A stretch of 64,000 nt of DNA from CAWGXG01 sp963826505 (GCA_963826505.1 CAWGXG010000008.1:248001-312000), one strand, 5' to 3'; positions 33,618-43,899 are shown, counted from the stretch's first letter. Translations and numbers: made by a program. Notes: a model not told the origin generated them from the sequence alone.

Positions 33618-35071
33618 TCACACTCCTGTCGCCAAACGCGGCCATCGCGCGCCATGAAGGCGTCGGACTTCGGCGGGTCCCATGCTCCCGGTGGGGTAGG
33701 GATAGACCGTGCCTCTGCCACCCTGTTCCCAACTGCGCAGGACCGGGTCGATCAACTGCCAGGCCGTCTCGATCTCGTCGCTGCGTGTAAACAGGGAGGC
33801 GTCGCCGTTCAGCGCGTCGAGCAGCAGGCGCTCGTAGGCATCCGGCAGCGGACCACCGCCAAACGAACTCGCGATAATGGAATTCCATATCGACCGAGCG
33901 CGTTTCCTGGTAGGACCCTGGCGTTTTGGCTTCGAATTTCAGATGGATGCCTTCGTCCGGTTGGATGCACACGGACAAGATGTTGGGAGTGAAGCAGATC
34001 CCCGCATCCTGGCCGAACATGCTGTGCGGCGGGCATTTGAACTCCACCACGACTTCGCTGACTTTGCTGCCCATCGCCTTGCCCGAACGCAGATAGAAGG
34101 GCACGCCCTGCCAGCGCCAGTTATCGATATACAATTTGAGTGCGGCGTAGGTTGGCGTCTGGGAGTTGTTGGCGACACCGCGCGCGGCGCGGTAGCCCGC
34201 GTATTGGCCGCGCAGCGTATCGCGCAGCTCAACAGGCCGGATGGCGCTCAACACTTTGACCTTTTCGTTACGCAGCGCGTCCGCGTTGAACGAGGCGGGC
34301 GGCTCCATCGCCACCAAGGCCAGCAGCTGCAGCAGATGATTCTGGAACATATCGCGTAGGACACCCGCGTGATCGTAATACCCGGCCCGGTGGCCCACAT
34401 CGACCGTTTCGGCTACCGTGATCTGCACATGTTCTACGTAGTTGCGATTCCAGACCGGCTCGAAAATGGTGTTGGCAAAACGGAAAAAGAGGATATTCTG
34501 GGCCGTTTCTTTGCCAAGATAGTGATCGATGCGGTACACCTGCCGTTCTTCGAAGACGCGGTGGATCAGCCGGTTAAGCTCCTGAGCCGACGCCAGATCG
34601 CGCCCAAAGGGTTTTTCTACAATGATGCGCCGCCACCCGTGTTGTTCATCCACCATGCCATGCTTCCCCAACTGCTCCACTATGGGCACGTACAGGTTTG
34701 GAGCGACGGCCAGGTAATACAGGCGGTTGGCAACATTCTCTTCTTTCTCGCAGAGAAATGCCTCCAGCGCGAGGTAATCGTCGTCGATCTGGGTATCTCC
34801 GGCGTGGTACCAGATGTTCTCGGAGAATCTGAGCCCAGGAATCCGGGTCGCAGCTCTCGGTCGCATATTCCAGAACGCCTGCGTGCAGGTGATCGCGGAA
34901 AGCCTCGTGCGTGAACTGACTGCGCGCAACACCGAAAATGTTGAGTTGCAGTGGCAGGCGCCCGCGTTGGTAAAGACTGAACAGCGCCGGGACGAGTTTG
35001 CGCAGTGTCAGATCGCCCGATGCGCCGAAAATCACGATAGAGGTTGCCGTGGTTGGCTCGGATACACTCAT
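33618..35071 (-). CDS. zwf: Glucose-6-phosphate dehydrogenase, frameshifted
   Basis: Start ATG 35071 overlaps the TGA of the upstream glycosyltransferase gene (ATGA), with AAAGGAG 11 bases before it. The family order is visible across three frames: VIFGASGDLTLRKLVPAL (NADP fold), WYHAGDTQIDDDYLAL, EKPFGRDLASAQELN, YRIDHYLGKETAQNIL (catalytic His-x-Leu-Gly-Lys-Glu), YYDHAGVLRDMFQNHLLQL, PFYLRSGKAM and, after a second shift, PDAYERLLLDALNGDASLFTRSDEIE. One shift lies near 34830 and one near 33870. It oxidises glucose-6-phosphate and makes NADPH. The product then passes to pgl, the next gene. Sequencing indels are the likely cause of the breaks. Confidence 0.93.
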
Positions 35072-36547
35072 GGAAATGGGGACTCCTTTTTCAAGGTTAA
35101 GGGCCACTCAGAATATACAGCGCCCCCGGTCTGCTGTCCATTCTCAGGCGGAGTCAGGCGGAACACAGCGAATCCGTGATCGTCCGTAAAGACGGTTTCG
35201 ACACCGATATTCGCCCGGCGCAATGCTTCAACCCAGGGTGCGGCGTCCCACAGCGACGGGGACGACAAAATAACGCGTTGCGTGTTGCGTTGTGAGATCG
35301 TCGGCCAGGGCTTCCGGCTGCGGAGAATACGATAGAATGACCTGCGAATGTGCACCAAGATAGTAGGCCAGTTCCCACCCCAGCCAATGATCGTAAACGA
35401 CTTCACCGTGCAAAGTGGAATTAAGGTACCCGGCGACGGCATCGATTCCGGTGTGTTGACCCTGATCGCCGCCCAGCGGCAGCGATCCGCTCAGGGAGCG
35501 ACTTGCGCTGAACAGCATAACCACGCCGATAATTGTCACTAGCCCGGCGCGTACCGGCAGACGTTTGATTCGTTGTGACTCCGCCCATACGATTCCTCGC
35601 GCCGCGAGGATGGCTGCAAACGGGATCAATGTGTGCATGTAGCGGTCGTAGGTATTGAACGCGATCAGCCAATACCAACCCACGTAAGCCACGCCAAACC
35701 CGGCAATGAACCAGTCGATTGCGGCGGACCGGGCCCGCCACTGCCGCACATCGCCCGCCAGCCGTGCTATCACCCCGCCAACAAATGCCGCGTCAAGTAT
35801 CGTTGACCCGGAAAAATAACTGAGCCAGTGCCCCCATTGACGCAGGCGCGGCCACAACTCATCCGACCGGATCAGGCGGTCCGGATTGTTACGCGCATAG
35901 CCCAGCGAGAAAAAACTGCGTGGGGCACGGCTGGCATCCCACAAACCAAGCGCGCCGATCCCGACAGCGAGCGGCAATCCGAATGTGGCCAAACGCCAAC
36001 CTACGTGCCGGATTCCCCAGGTAGTCTGTGCATTGCGTACCAACCCCAGAGCGAGGATTAGCGGAATGAACAGCGCCGCCGTCGGTTTGGCGGCTATCAC
36101 CAGCGCGCACGCGCCGCCCGCATTTCCCCAGCGGTCGCGCGTGGCGAGCAGAGCGGCGGTCATCACCCAGAAAGTCGCCTGTACATCAGTGAAGGCGGTT
36201 CCGGCGAAGGCCAGATCGAATGGAGAAAACGCTATCAATAGCGCGGCCCAGGTCGCTGTACGCGGTCTGCCATAGAGACGCAGAGTCAACCCGTACACGA
36301 CGGCAATGGTCATGGTGCTAAACAGGACGTTGGGCAGCCGGGCGGGGAATTCGCCTGGCCCTAATACCCTGAACGACAGGGCGGTCACGTAAAATGTCAG
36401 CGGGGGTTTGTCGAGATCAGTGGTCGCGCAGCAGCAGATCGCCTCGGCGCTGATCAAGCGCGCTTGCGCTGCAAACAGCGCTTCGTCGGGGTGGAAGCGC
36501 ACGTCAAGCGTGGCCATCCCCAGCCGCAGCGCAAATCCGATCAACAT
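35068..36547 (-). CDS. PMT/ArnT-type membrane glycosyltransferase, frameshifted at the C-terminus
   Basis: The protein is a multi-pass membrane enzyme of about 490 residues related to the PMT_2/ArnT group that uses polyprenyl-phosphate sugars. The N-terminal loop RFHPDEALF...DLDKPPLTFY carries the acidic residues typical of the GT-C catalytic loop, and about ten hydrophobic segments follow. The main frame stops at 35228 after RYFVVPVA, but the next frame reads SLWDAAPWVEALRRANIGVE...VYSEWPLTLKK and ends at 35068-35070, overlapping zwf. A one-base insertion in a C run near 35265 explains it. ATG 36547 (or TTG 36553) is the start; no clear ribosome-binding site is seen. Confidence 0.8.
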
Positions 36548-36611
36548 CGACAAGCGCCGGAAGCAGGACCGACGCTGCGTGATTTTGAAGCTGCCAACGG
36601 GATGTCCGCCG

Positions 36612-37301
36612 TCAGTCTGTGAAGCGGTAGCGAATGAGCGTCCACAACGCGATCACGCCGTCTTTCCACGTGATTTTCTTGCCTTCATTCCATTCGCGCC
36701 CGTTGTAGGAGATGGGTACCTCATAAATCCGGTAGCCGCGTTTTAGCACTTTGGCGGTGACTTCTGGCTCGAAATCGAAACGGCGCGAGCGCAGGGGAAT
36801 ATCACGAATGACCTCGGCCCTGAATACCTTATAGCAGGTCTCCATGTCGCTGATAATCGAGTTGTACAGCAGGTTGGTGATGAAGGTCAGGGTCTGGTTG
36901 GCAATCATGTTCCAAAAGAACATGGCTTTGCGCGGTCCACCTAAAAACCGTGATCCATAGACGACTTTGGCGATATCCTCGTGGATGGGCTTCAAGAGCG
37001 TGGGATATTCGCGCGGATCATATTCGAGATCGGCATCCTGGATCAGGAAAACGTTGCCGGTCGCGTTCCGAAACCCTGTACGCACGGCGGCGCCTTTGCC
37101 GCGATTGCGATCGTGCAAAATGATCTTCAGATCGTCCTGGCTATCAATCTTGGCCAGAACGTCGCGCGTGCCATCCGTTGAGCCATCATCGATGATGAGA
37201 ATTTCGTGGACCAGTTCCACCGCGCGGACACGACGCACAATTTCTTCGATGGTCGTCACCTCGTTGAAGCATGGAATGATCACCGATAATTTGATATCCA
37301 C
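36612..37301 (-). CDS. Family 2 glycosyltransferase, DPM1-like polyprenyl-phosphate sugar synthase
   Basis: The protein has 229 residues from GTG 37301, chosen because AAAGGAA lies eight bases upstream. GT2 fold: LSVIIPCFNEVTTIEEIV, ILIIDDGSTDGTRDVL, RNRGKGAAVRTGF, and QDADLEYDP with the metal-binding DAD. It resembles dolichyl/undecaprenyl-phosphate mannose or glucose synthases, which charge a lipid carrier for PMT-type enzymes. The next gene on the strand encodes such an enzyme (64-bp gap), so the two plausibly act together in glycosylating protein or envelope polymers. Confidence 0.92.
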   Translation of the reverse strand: MDIKLSVIIPCFNEVTTIEEIVRRVRAVELVHEILIIDDGSTDGTRDVLAKIDSQDDLKIILHDRNRGKGAAVRTGFRNATGNVFLIQDADLEYDPREYPTLLKPIHEDIAKVVYGSRFLGGPRKAMFFWNMIANQTLTFITNLLYNSIISDMETCYKVFRAEVIRDIPLRSRRFDFEPEVTAKVLKRGYRIYEVPISYNGREWNEGKKITWKDGVIALWTLIRYRFTD

Positions 37302-37486
37302 GAGATGTTTCCTTTCCGGTCGCAACCTGCGCGTCGCGCAGCAACATTATAGCCGTGCTCACCCGACGCCACCAACACCCGCCCCACGGGGCGTTTGGCG
37401 GAAGCACGCGGGCGGGGTAAGCTATGCCCCTGAGTGATTCGAAGGGTATACAGTACCCTATTTTGTCGTATTGTGGAGAAAAAAGA

Positions 37487-38584
37487 GTGAGTGATTTGCC
37501 TACTCTTACCTTACGGGGCCAGCGCAGCGATGATTTGGAAGTGCTGTACGCCCTGCTAAATAATACGGAGGTGATTCGGGATTCGTTCGATCTCCCGTAT
37601 GCCGCCGAAGATGTCTTTCGCGAGCGATACAGCGGTCTCGCCGCGCGTGCGCATACTTTGATCGCAGAGTCTAGTCTACCCAGCGGGCGCAACCGGTTTG
37701 TCGGCGTGGCCTGGATCACTGTGCTGCGCCAACGCCGCCACCACACAGGCGATCTGCGCGTCGTGATTCACCCTGAATACCAGGGTACTGAGATGGAAAG
37801 CAACGTGCTGAAGGCGGCTCTCGATCTGGCCGAGCGCTGGATAGGCCTCGAGCGCCTTGAGACACGGCTGTACGCGGACCGTGACGCGGTCCTCGCCTTG
37901 TACGAGGCTCACGGATTTGCGCGCGAGGCGACGCTACGTCATTACGCGTTTCGCGATGATGTGCCAGCGGATGTTGTGCTGATGGCGCGCCTTCATATGC
38001 CAGATTACACCGCGACGCCGCTGCCCCCGACGTCTGCGGGTAGCGCGCGGTCCACCTCGCGACGCGCGGCTGGGTCTCACGCGATCATCGCGATTCGCGG
38101 GATCGAAGCCGACGATTGGGAAGATGCCGCCGAAATACGCGACGGCGACAACGTGATCACCAACACGCTGCAAATTCCGTATGTTTCGCGCGACAGGACA
38201 CGCGATTATCTCGAAAACTTGCCTGACGACCGGCATATGTTAGCAGCCGTCGTTGACGATCGCGTCGTAGGGATGTTGGGACTGCATCTCAACACCGGGC
38301 GACGGGCGCACGCGGCGTCGTTGGGCATGCAGGTGCATGCCGATTTTCAGGGACGCGGTGTGGGCAGCGCTTTGATGGAGGCGGCAATCAACCTGACTGA
38401 GAACTGGCTCAACATCAGCCGTCTTGAGTTGGAAGTGTTCGTCGATAACCTCGCGGGCCTGGCTTTGTATCGCAAATTCGGTTTTGAGATTGAAGGCTTG
38501 CTGCGAGCGTACGCGTTTCGCGCTGGACGCTTTGTGGATACCTACACGATGGCGCGCGTGCGCGGACAACGAGGCGGTTTGTGA
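37487..38584 (+). CDS. Tandem GNAT acetyltransferase with a degenerate first domain
   Basis: The protein has 365 residues from GTG 37487, preceded by GGAGAAAA; an in-frame ATG 63 bases earlier has no such site. The first GNAT domain (about 5-165) has the acetyl-CoA loop changed (HPEYQGTEMESNVLKAA rather than Q/R-x-x-G-x-G/A) but keeps the ALYEAHGF strand. The second (about 195-360) has the canonical HADFQGRGVGSALMEA and ALYRKFGF. The two are joined by a Ser/Thr/Pro linker. The substrate is unknown. The stop overlaps the following methyltransferase gene (GTGA), so they are co-translated. Confidence 0.85.
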   Translation: MSDLPTLTLRGQRSDDLEVLYALLNNTEVIRDSFDLPYAAEDVFRERYSGLAARAHTLIAESSLPSGRNRFVGVAWITVLRQRRHHTGDLRVVIHPEYQGTEMESNVLKAALDLAERWIGLERLETRLYADRDAVLALYEAHGFAREATLRHYAFRDDVPADVVLMARLHMPDYTATPLPPTSAGSARSTSRRAAGSHAIIAIRGIEADDWEDAAEIRDGDNVITNTLQIPYVSRDRTRDYLENLPDDRHMLAAVVDDRVVGMLGLHLNTGRRAHAASLGMQVHADFQGRGVGSALMEAAINLTENWLNISRLELEVFVDNLAGLALYRKFGFEIEGLLRAYAFRAGRFVDTYTMARVRGQRGGL

Positions 38585-39327
38585 GCATCCACCAGCCCTC
38601 TGACTTGGCCGCGGCGCGCGGTGAGCCGAGTTATGTCTGGCGCGACGGCCAGGAACGCCGCTTGCGGATGATCCGCCATTGGGCCGAACCGGACGGTAAG
38701 CGCGTGCTGGAGGCGGGCTGCGGGGTGGGGATGTACAGCAGCCAGATTCGCCGCCGCTATTCGCTGCACGTAGAAGCCTTCGATCTTGAGATCGACCGCG
38801 TGCGCGAAGCCCGTATCGATACCCCGCATGCCCTGGTCGCAGCGGCTGAATTCTTGCCGTACCGGTCGGATTACTTCGACACGATCATTTCTAACGAAGT
38901 GATCGAGCATGTGGCTGACGATCGCGCGGCAGTGGCGGAAATGGTGCGCGTGTTGAAGTCTGGCGGGCGGATTGTTCTGTTTTGCCCGAATCGTTGGTAT
39001 CCGGTGGAGCAGCATGGGCATTATTGGAAGGGTGAATATCACTTCGGCAACACGCCGCTGATCAACTACCTGCCCGATCGCTGGCGCAACCGGCTGGCCC
39101 CTCATGTGCGCACCTATACCGTGCGCGGCGTGCGCCGTTTGCTCGACGGCTTACCGGTGCGAGTCGTGCATCATTCGCGCATCTTTGGGGGGTACGACAA
39201 CATCATTTACCGTTTTCCACGTGGTGGGCGCTGGCTACGTAACACCCTGCACCTGTTGGAGCGCACGCCGTTTCGGGTGTTCGGGTTGTCGCACCTGGTT
39301 ATCATCGAAAAAACGCCAGAACGCTGA
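38581..39327 (+). CDS. Class I SAM-dependent methyltransferase
   Basis: The 248-residue protein starts at GTG 38581, overlapping the previous stop by four bases. Motifs: VLEAGCGVGMYSSQI (motif I), AFDLEIDRV (II), AAEFLPYRSDYFDTIISNEVIEHV (IV) and LKSGGRIVLFCPN (V/VI). The type-11 methyltransferase core fits small-molecule or sugar-nucleotide modification. It is paired with the double GNAT gene, so the two may modify the same product. A hairpin follows the stop. Confidence 0.9.
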   Translation: MSIHQPSDLAAARGEPSYVWRDGQERRLRMIRHWAEPDGKRVLEAGCGVGMYSSQIRRRYSLHVEAFDLEIDRVREARIDTPHALVAAAEFLPYRSDYFDTIISNEVIEHVADDRAAVAEMVRVLKSGGRIVLFCPNRWYPVEQHGHYWKGEYHFGNTPLINYLPDRWRNRLAPHVRTYTVRGVRRLLDGLPVRVVHHSRIFGGYDNIIYRFPRGGRWLRNTLHLLERTPFRVFGLSHLVIIEKTPER

Positions 39328-39352
39328 GCCCCTCTGGTTCTAGAGCGGGGCT
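39327..39352. terminator. Hairpin between convergent genes, possible bidirectional terminator
   Basis: AGCCCC (39327-39332) pairs with GGGGCT (39347-39352), extended by TCT/AGA with a two-base bulge. It lies between the stops of the methyltransferase (+) and the isochorismatase-fold (-) genes. No strong U-tract is seen. Confidence 0.4.
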
Positions 39353-39356
39353 ACGA

Positions 39357-40283
39357 TTACTCGATGGGATCAGTGGATGTCGTGAGGGTCAGCCCTTGTT
39401 CGACGAAACCGGCGAACGCCCGATCGGCCAGAGCGTCGAAATCAATGGTCGGGTGTGCGACAGGGGACATGCAGTCCGTCAACACGCGCCACTTGGCAAT
39501 CTCGCCCGGTTGATCATTGAAATAGCGCATCACTGAGGCCACTGTTTCCAGCACGCAGTGGCTTTTCGCCTGTCCGGCCACGTAGATCAAATCGTAGGTG
39601 GCCAGCATCTCAAGAAATTGTGTGTTGAGATCCCCTTCCGGCAGGCGGGGCACTTTGACTTCTGGCTCCAGCAACGAGTAGTGCTCGGTCTTCGGGATGG
39701 ACCCCTTGTGCAGAAATATCGGACGCGAACGGCGCGCCGCTGAATGGTACGCGATAGCTTCGTACAACGCAGGCGTGATCGCGTGGCCAGTGGTCCCGAT
39801 CAGCGTGTGGTACGGCCAGATCATGAGTTCTTTCCGGGACGAAGACTCCAATTTGTGGGGATAGGTTTGTGACCACCGCCGCTCATACAGCGGTTTCCAT
39901 TTGCCGTGATCTACGTCGTCACCGGTGATCACTGTGAAAGGATCGGGCTGCCGGCCTTCTGAGTCGACCCACCATGTGGGGAAGAAAATTTGGGTGGGGA
40001 TGTGGCTGTCAAGGGATGACGCGATCGCGGTGATCTGTTCCACGTTGCGGAAGATCCATTCAATCGTGCGCCGCGTATCCGCGACAGCTCCCGGAACGCT
40101 GAGCGCTCCATCGGTGTGGACAAAGTCAACCTGCGGGTCGACTAACAGCAGCATCACGCGCTGGCGGTCAGACTCCGCGGGAGATAAGTCCAGGCGTTTT
40201 CCGTCACGGACGGTTGTTCCGACATGAGGGCTGTACAATTGCCCAACGGTGCCAGGGTTGAAAAACTCAGGAATGGTTGCCAT
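39357..40283 (-). CDS. Isochorismatase-fold cysteine hydrolase
   Basis: The 308-residue protein carries the nicotinamidase/isochorismatase core: the aspartate in LLLVDPQVDFV, and the nucleophile region AGQAKSHCVLETV with the cysteine. Its length exceeds that of standard nicotinamidases (about 200), with an N-terminal part of about 40 residues and an insertion between the core strands. The reaction is probably hydrolysis of an amide or ester, with nicotinamide a candidate; sequence alone does not decide. The gene is convergent with the methyltransferase gene and divergent from the large kinase gene. Confidence 0.75.
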   Translation of the reverse strand: MATIPEFFNPGTVGQLYSPHVGTTVRDGKRLDLSPAESDRQRVMLLLVDPQVDFVHTDGALSVPGAVADTRRTIEWIFRNVEQITAIASSLDSHIPTQIFFPTWWVDSEGRQPDPFTVITGDDVDHGKWKPLYERRWSQTYPHKLESSSRKELMIWPYHTLIGTTGHAITPALYEAIAYHSAARRSRPIFLHKGSIPKTEHYSLLEPEVKVPRLPEGDLNTQFLEMLATYDLIYVAGQAKSHCVLETVASVMRYFNDQPGEIAKWRVLTDCMSPVAHPTIDFDALADRAFAGFVEQGLTLTTSTDPIE

Positions 40284-40385
40284 GATCTGAGAATGCCTTA
40301 CGCGGATACCTTAATACCAATTGTAGCGGCAGAGCAGGATGGTTCGCAAGCGCTATTGTCTCGCCTGTGCATCTATGCTAAAGTG

Positions 40386-40444
40386 TTGACAAAGACTTAA
40401 TAATTGAAAATTGAATTATAGATGATTCTTAAAGATATTTGACA
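40386..40444 (+). promoter_or_regulatory. AT-rich leader with two TTGACA hexamers before a kinase gene
   Basis: The 230-bp gap before the membrane histidine kinase gene is far richer in A/T than its surroundings and contains consensus -35 hexamers TTGACA at 40386-40391 and 40439-40444. No matching -10 at correct spacing is convincing, so promoter calls are tentative. Confidence 0.3.
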
Positions 40445-40515
40445 CAAGACCCTGTCATAAACCAAAATTATCCGTTTTTCCCGCTGGACGTTCCTACGAC
40501 GAGAGCACCTCCTTC

Positions 40516-43500
40516 ATGAACAGATTTACCCGCATACCTGTGTTTTCCTGGGCACTTGGGACGCTGACGATGTTGGCCCTCATCTTGCAGGTGCCCGACA
40601 CCCGCCAGCTTGACGTCACAGTCTGGTTATTCTATGCGGCTTTGGTCGCCTTGATGCTCAACCTGGGGACGCGTTTTAACGAAGGGATTGTCTCCCCGGC
40701 GCTGACGGCGGCGATCATGGCGTACCTTACGCTGGGCGGGGATCAACCGGCGGGCGCGGCGCTGTGGTGTGTCACGGTCGGCGCGTTGACGGGCAATCTC
40801 GTCTGGCTGGTGCGTACGCGGCCCACAGAGGGCACGCGCCGCCAATATGCGCGGGTGATTCGCAACATCACAGTGGGCATTGCTCAGATGACGCTCGGTT
40901 TGGTGGTGGGCAGTTGGGCTTACCGGCAGGCGGGCGGCGAACTGCCCCTGGATCGCCTGGGGCGCGCTGACATCGTACCTTTGGTCGGGTTGGTGGCGAT
41001 CTACCTGGGCGTCTATTTGGGAATCTTGTTCTTTGAAGCTTACCATGCGCGCCGCCGCACGCCGTTGATGGTGGTCGAAACATGGCGGAATGGTGGTGTG
41101 GGGATTGTTGTGCTGCCGCTACCGTTTGCTATCGTGGGGGCGCTGTCTTATCACGAGTTGTCGCGGCTGGCGTTTATCATGTTGATTGGCGGACTGCTGA
41201 CCATCGTTACGGGCGTGAATCTCCTCAACCGGACTCAGGCACGCTATCGCCAGCAGGTGCGCGAGCTTTCCACCCTCTCTGAAATCAGTCATGCCATGCG
41301 CACCAGCACGGATCTGCACACGTTGTTGGAAGTGGCGCGTCAGCAGATTGCCCGTTTGATGGATGCGGACAATTTCGCTGTCGCTTTGTGCGACGCCACG
41401 GCCACCGGCCTGTTATTTCCTGTCAACGTGCATTACGGTCGTTCAGCGCCGTTGGCCGCGCGCCCAATGCAAAACGGCCTGATCGAACACGTGATCCGCG
41501 AGCGACGGGCGCTGTTGCTATCTGGCCATGTCGCACGCCGCGCGGCAGGGCTCGGCCTCACGGTGCCCGACATGCCGATTTATTCGTGGATGGGCGTGCC
41601 CTTGATGGCTCCTGACCGCGTGTTGGGCGTGATAGTCGTCTATTCGACCCGGCTGGATTACCATTTCTCATCCCAGGATTTGCAGCTTCTGTCGACGATC
41701 GCGGGGTTGGTCGGGATTGCCGTCGATAACGCGGAGCTGTATTCCGACGCCCACCAGCGGGCGGGACAGTTGGCCACGCTCAACGATGTGTCGGCCCTGT
41801 TGAGCGGTACGCTTGATGTGCAGCAGGTACTTGATCTGGTGTCGTCATCGGCGGTTGATGTGGCGGACAGCGACGGCATGGCTCTGTTCACCTGGTGGGG
41901 TGATTCGGTGGGGACGCCGGTGCTGGTCCGACAGCGCGGGCTGAGTGACGCCTTCATCACCGACCCGGCGCTGCCGCTGTTACTCGATCGCGCCGAGTTT
42001 CAACAGCACCGCCAACCCTTGATGGTATCTGATGCCCGCCAGGATCGGCGTACTGAGCGGGTGCGCGGTGCGATGGAACGCGAGGATAAACGCGCGTGGA
42101 TCGAGTTCGGGCTGCACAAAGGCGACGATCTGCTGGGAATTCTGGTCTTCTACTACGCTGAGGCCCGCTCATTTTCACCTGAGGAAGTAGAGCTGCTGCG
42201 CAACTTCACCAGCCACGCGGCCCTGGCGATCAACAATGCCCGGCTGTATACCCGCACCGACGAAGCCTTGAACCGCCGCGTCGAGCAGTTTTTCGCGTTA
42301 GCCGACATCAGCCGTGAGTTGACCTCCACGCTAAATTTGAACAATGTGTTCCAACTGGTATTGAGTCGCGCGGTCGAATCGACGCAGTCCCAGGCCGGGC
42401 TGCTATTAGTGCAGCTTGACGGTGATGATCTGCCGCGAATGGTGGCGTGGCGCGGGGTCGAGGTCGACGGCCTGACTTCGGCTGATGTGCTGGACGGCAC
42501 GATCGACGCAGCCTACCGCACAGGGCTGCCCGCGCAGCTTGACGGGGTCAAGGATAGCAGAGTGACGTTCTTTTCTGCGAAAGGAATGCGCGCCCAGCTT
42601 AGCGTGCCGATCATACACGAGTCTGATGTGCTGGGGGTGATCGCTCTATCCAGCGATCGCTCAGACGTGTATGGCAAAGACGATGTGTCATTCGTGACAC
42701 AGCTCGCGACGCAGGCCCGCATCGCGATCGATAACGCCCGGTTGTTCCGGCGGGTCGAGATTGCGCGCGACCGGCTGCAAGTGATTCTCGACAGCATGCG
42801 AGAAGGCGTGTTGTTGATCGGCATGGACGGCCAGATTGCGCTGGCCAATCCGCGCGTCGAGCGGCTGTTAGGGCTCGATCCGGATCGGATTGTGGGGCAA
42901 TCGATCGCAGACTTGATGTGCGATCAATCCCTGAATTTGGCGGAGCGGTTGGGGTTTGGTACCCAGACTCTGCTGCACATTGTGGACGAGCTGGTGCAGG
43001 GGCGGTGGGACGCGTCATCGCGTGATGGCGGACGCATCACATTCGAGGTGGTGGGCTCGCGCCGCCATTTCATCGATCGAACGGATGCTCCCGTACGTGA
43101 TGCGGGGGGACGGGTGATCGGTCTGCTGATGGTCTTCACCGATGTCACCGAGGAACGCGAACTGGGCCAGGCGCGCGAGGACCTGAGCAGTATGATCGTC
43201 CACGATTTACGCGGCCCACTCACCGCCATCACGACAAGCCTGAAGCTGCTGGGTGAGATCGCCTCGCCCGATGAACCCCTGGGTAAAACCATCACCCAGA
43301 TGACCGACGCCGCGCTGCGAGCGGTCCGCAAGCTCTTAAATCTGGTCGATTCGTTGCTGGATATTTCTAAGCTCGAAAGCGGCGCGATCACGGTGGAGCG
43401 CGAACCGGCGGACTTGAGAGCGTTGTGTGAGTCCGTGATCGGCGAGTTGGCGCCGCTGTCGGATGAACTAGAGATCAGCCTGGAACTGGATATCGCCGAG

Positions 43501-43899
43501 GATGTGCCGCTCCTGGAAATCGACAAAGACAAGATCGAGCGGGTGTTCCTCAACCTGGTGGACAATGCGATCAAATTTACTCCGTCGGGAGGACACGTCG
43601 TGATCAGCGCGCGCACCAGCCACACCTTGCCTGAAGACGGAGATTTTCTGTGCGTGGAAGTGCGTGATACCGGGCCGGGGATTCCCGATGCCCACAAGGA
43701 ACGCTTATTCGATCGCTTTGCCCAGCTCGAAGGTCTGCGCGGGCGGCGGCGTGGTACCGGATTGGGGTTAACGTTTTGCCGGTTGACTATTGAAGCGCAC
43801 GGCGGCCAGATCTGGATCGAAGATAACCCCGACGGTGGTGCGATTTTCGCGTTTACGCTCCCGGTGTCTCACGTCGCACGTTGGGCCGCTGACGATTAA
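40516..43899 (+). CDS. Membrane histidine kinase with multiple GAF domains and PAS
   Basis: The 1127-residue protein has an N-terminal block of about eight membrane segments (residues 10-240), possibly a MASE-type sensory region. Three GAF domains follow (about 270-420, 430-595, 605-755), then a PAS domain (about 760-880), HisKA with phosphoacceptor His896 (SMIVHDLRGPLTAI) and HATPase (NLVDNAIKFTPSGG, VRDTGPGIP, RGTGLGLTFCRL). It is a hybrid of membrane and cytosolic sensing. No response regulator is adjacent. It overlaps the end of the convergent CBS gene by four bases. Confidence 0.92.
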   Translation: MNRFTRIPVFSWALGTLTMLALILQVPDTRQLDVTVWLFYAALVALMLNLGTRFNEGIVSPALTAAIMAYLTLGGDQPAGAALWCVTVGALTGNLVWLVRTRPTEGTRRQYARVIRNITVGIAQMTLGLVVGSWAYRQAGGELPLDRLGRADIVPLVGLVAIYLGVYLGILFFEAYHARRRTPLMVVETWRNGGVGIVVLPLPFAIVGALSYHELSRLAFIMLIGGLLTIVTGVNLLNRTQARYRQQVRELSTLSEISHAMRTSTDLHTLLEVARQQIARLMDADNFAVALCDATATGLLFPVNVHYGRSAPLAARPMQNGLIEHVIRERRALLLSGHVARRAAGLGLTVPDMPIYSWMGVPLMAPDRVLGVIVVYSTRLDYHFSSQDLQLLSTIAGLVGIAVDNAELYSDAHQRAGQLATLNDVSALLSGTLDVQQVLDLVSSSAVDVADSDGMALFTWWGDSVGTPVLVRQRGLSDAFITDPALPLLLDRAEFQQHRQPLMVSDARQDRRTERVRGAMEREDKRAWIEFGLHKGDDLLGILVFYYAEARSFSPEEVELLRNFTSHAALAINNARLYTRTDEALNRRVEQFFALADISRELTSTLNLNNVFQLVLSRAVESTQSQAGLLLVQLDGDDLPRMVAWRGVEVDGLTSADVLDGTIDAAYRTGLPAQLDGVKDSRVTFFSAKGMRAQLSVPIIHESDVLGVIALSSDRSDVYGKDDVSFVTQLATQARIAIDNARLFRRVEIARDRLQVILDSMREGVLLIGMDGQIALANPRVERLLGLDPDRIVGQSIADLMCDQSLNLAERLGFGTQTLLHIVDELVQGRWDASSRDGGRITFEVVGSRRHFIDRTDAPVRDAGGRVIGLLMVFTDVTEERELGQAREDLSSMIVHDLRGPLTAITTSLKLLGEIASPDEPLGKTITQMTDAALRAVRKLLNLVDSLLDISKLESGAITVEREPADLRALCESVIGELAPLSDELEISLELDIAEDVPLLEIDKDKIERVFLNLVDNAIKFTPSGGHVVISARTSHTLPEDGDFLCVEVRDTGPGIPDAHKERLFDRFAQLEGLRGRRRGTGLGLTFCRLTIEAHGGQIWIEDNPDGGAIFAFTLPVSHVARWAADD

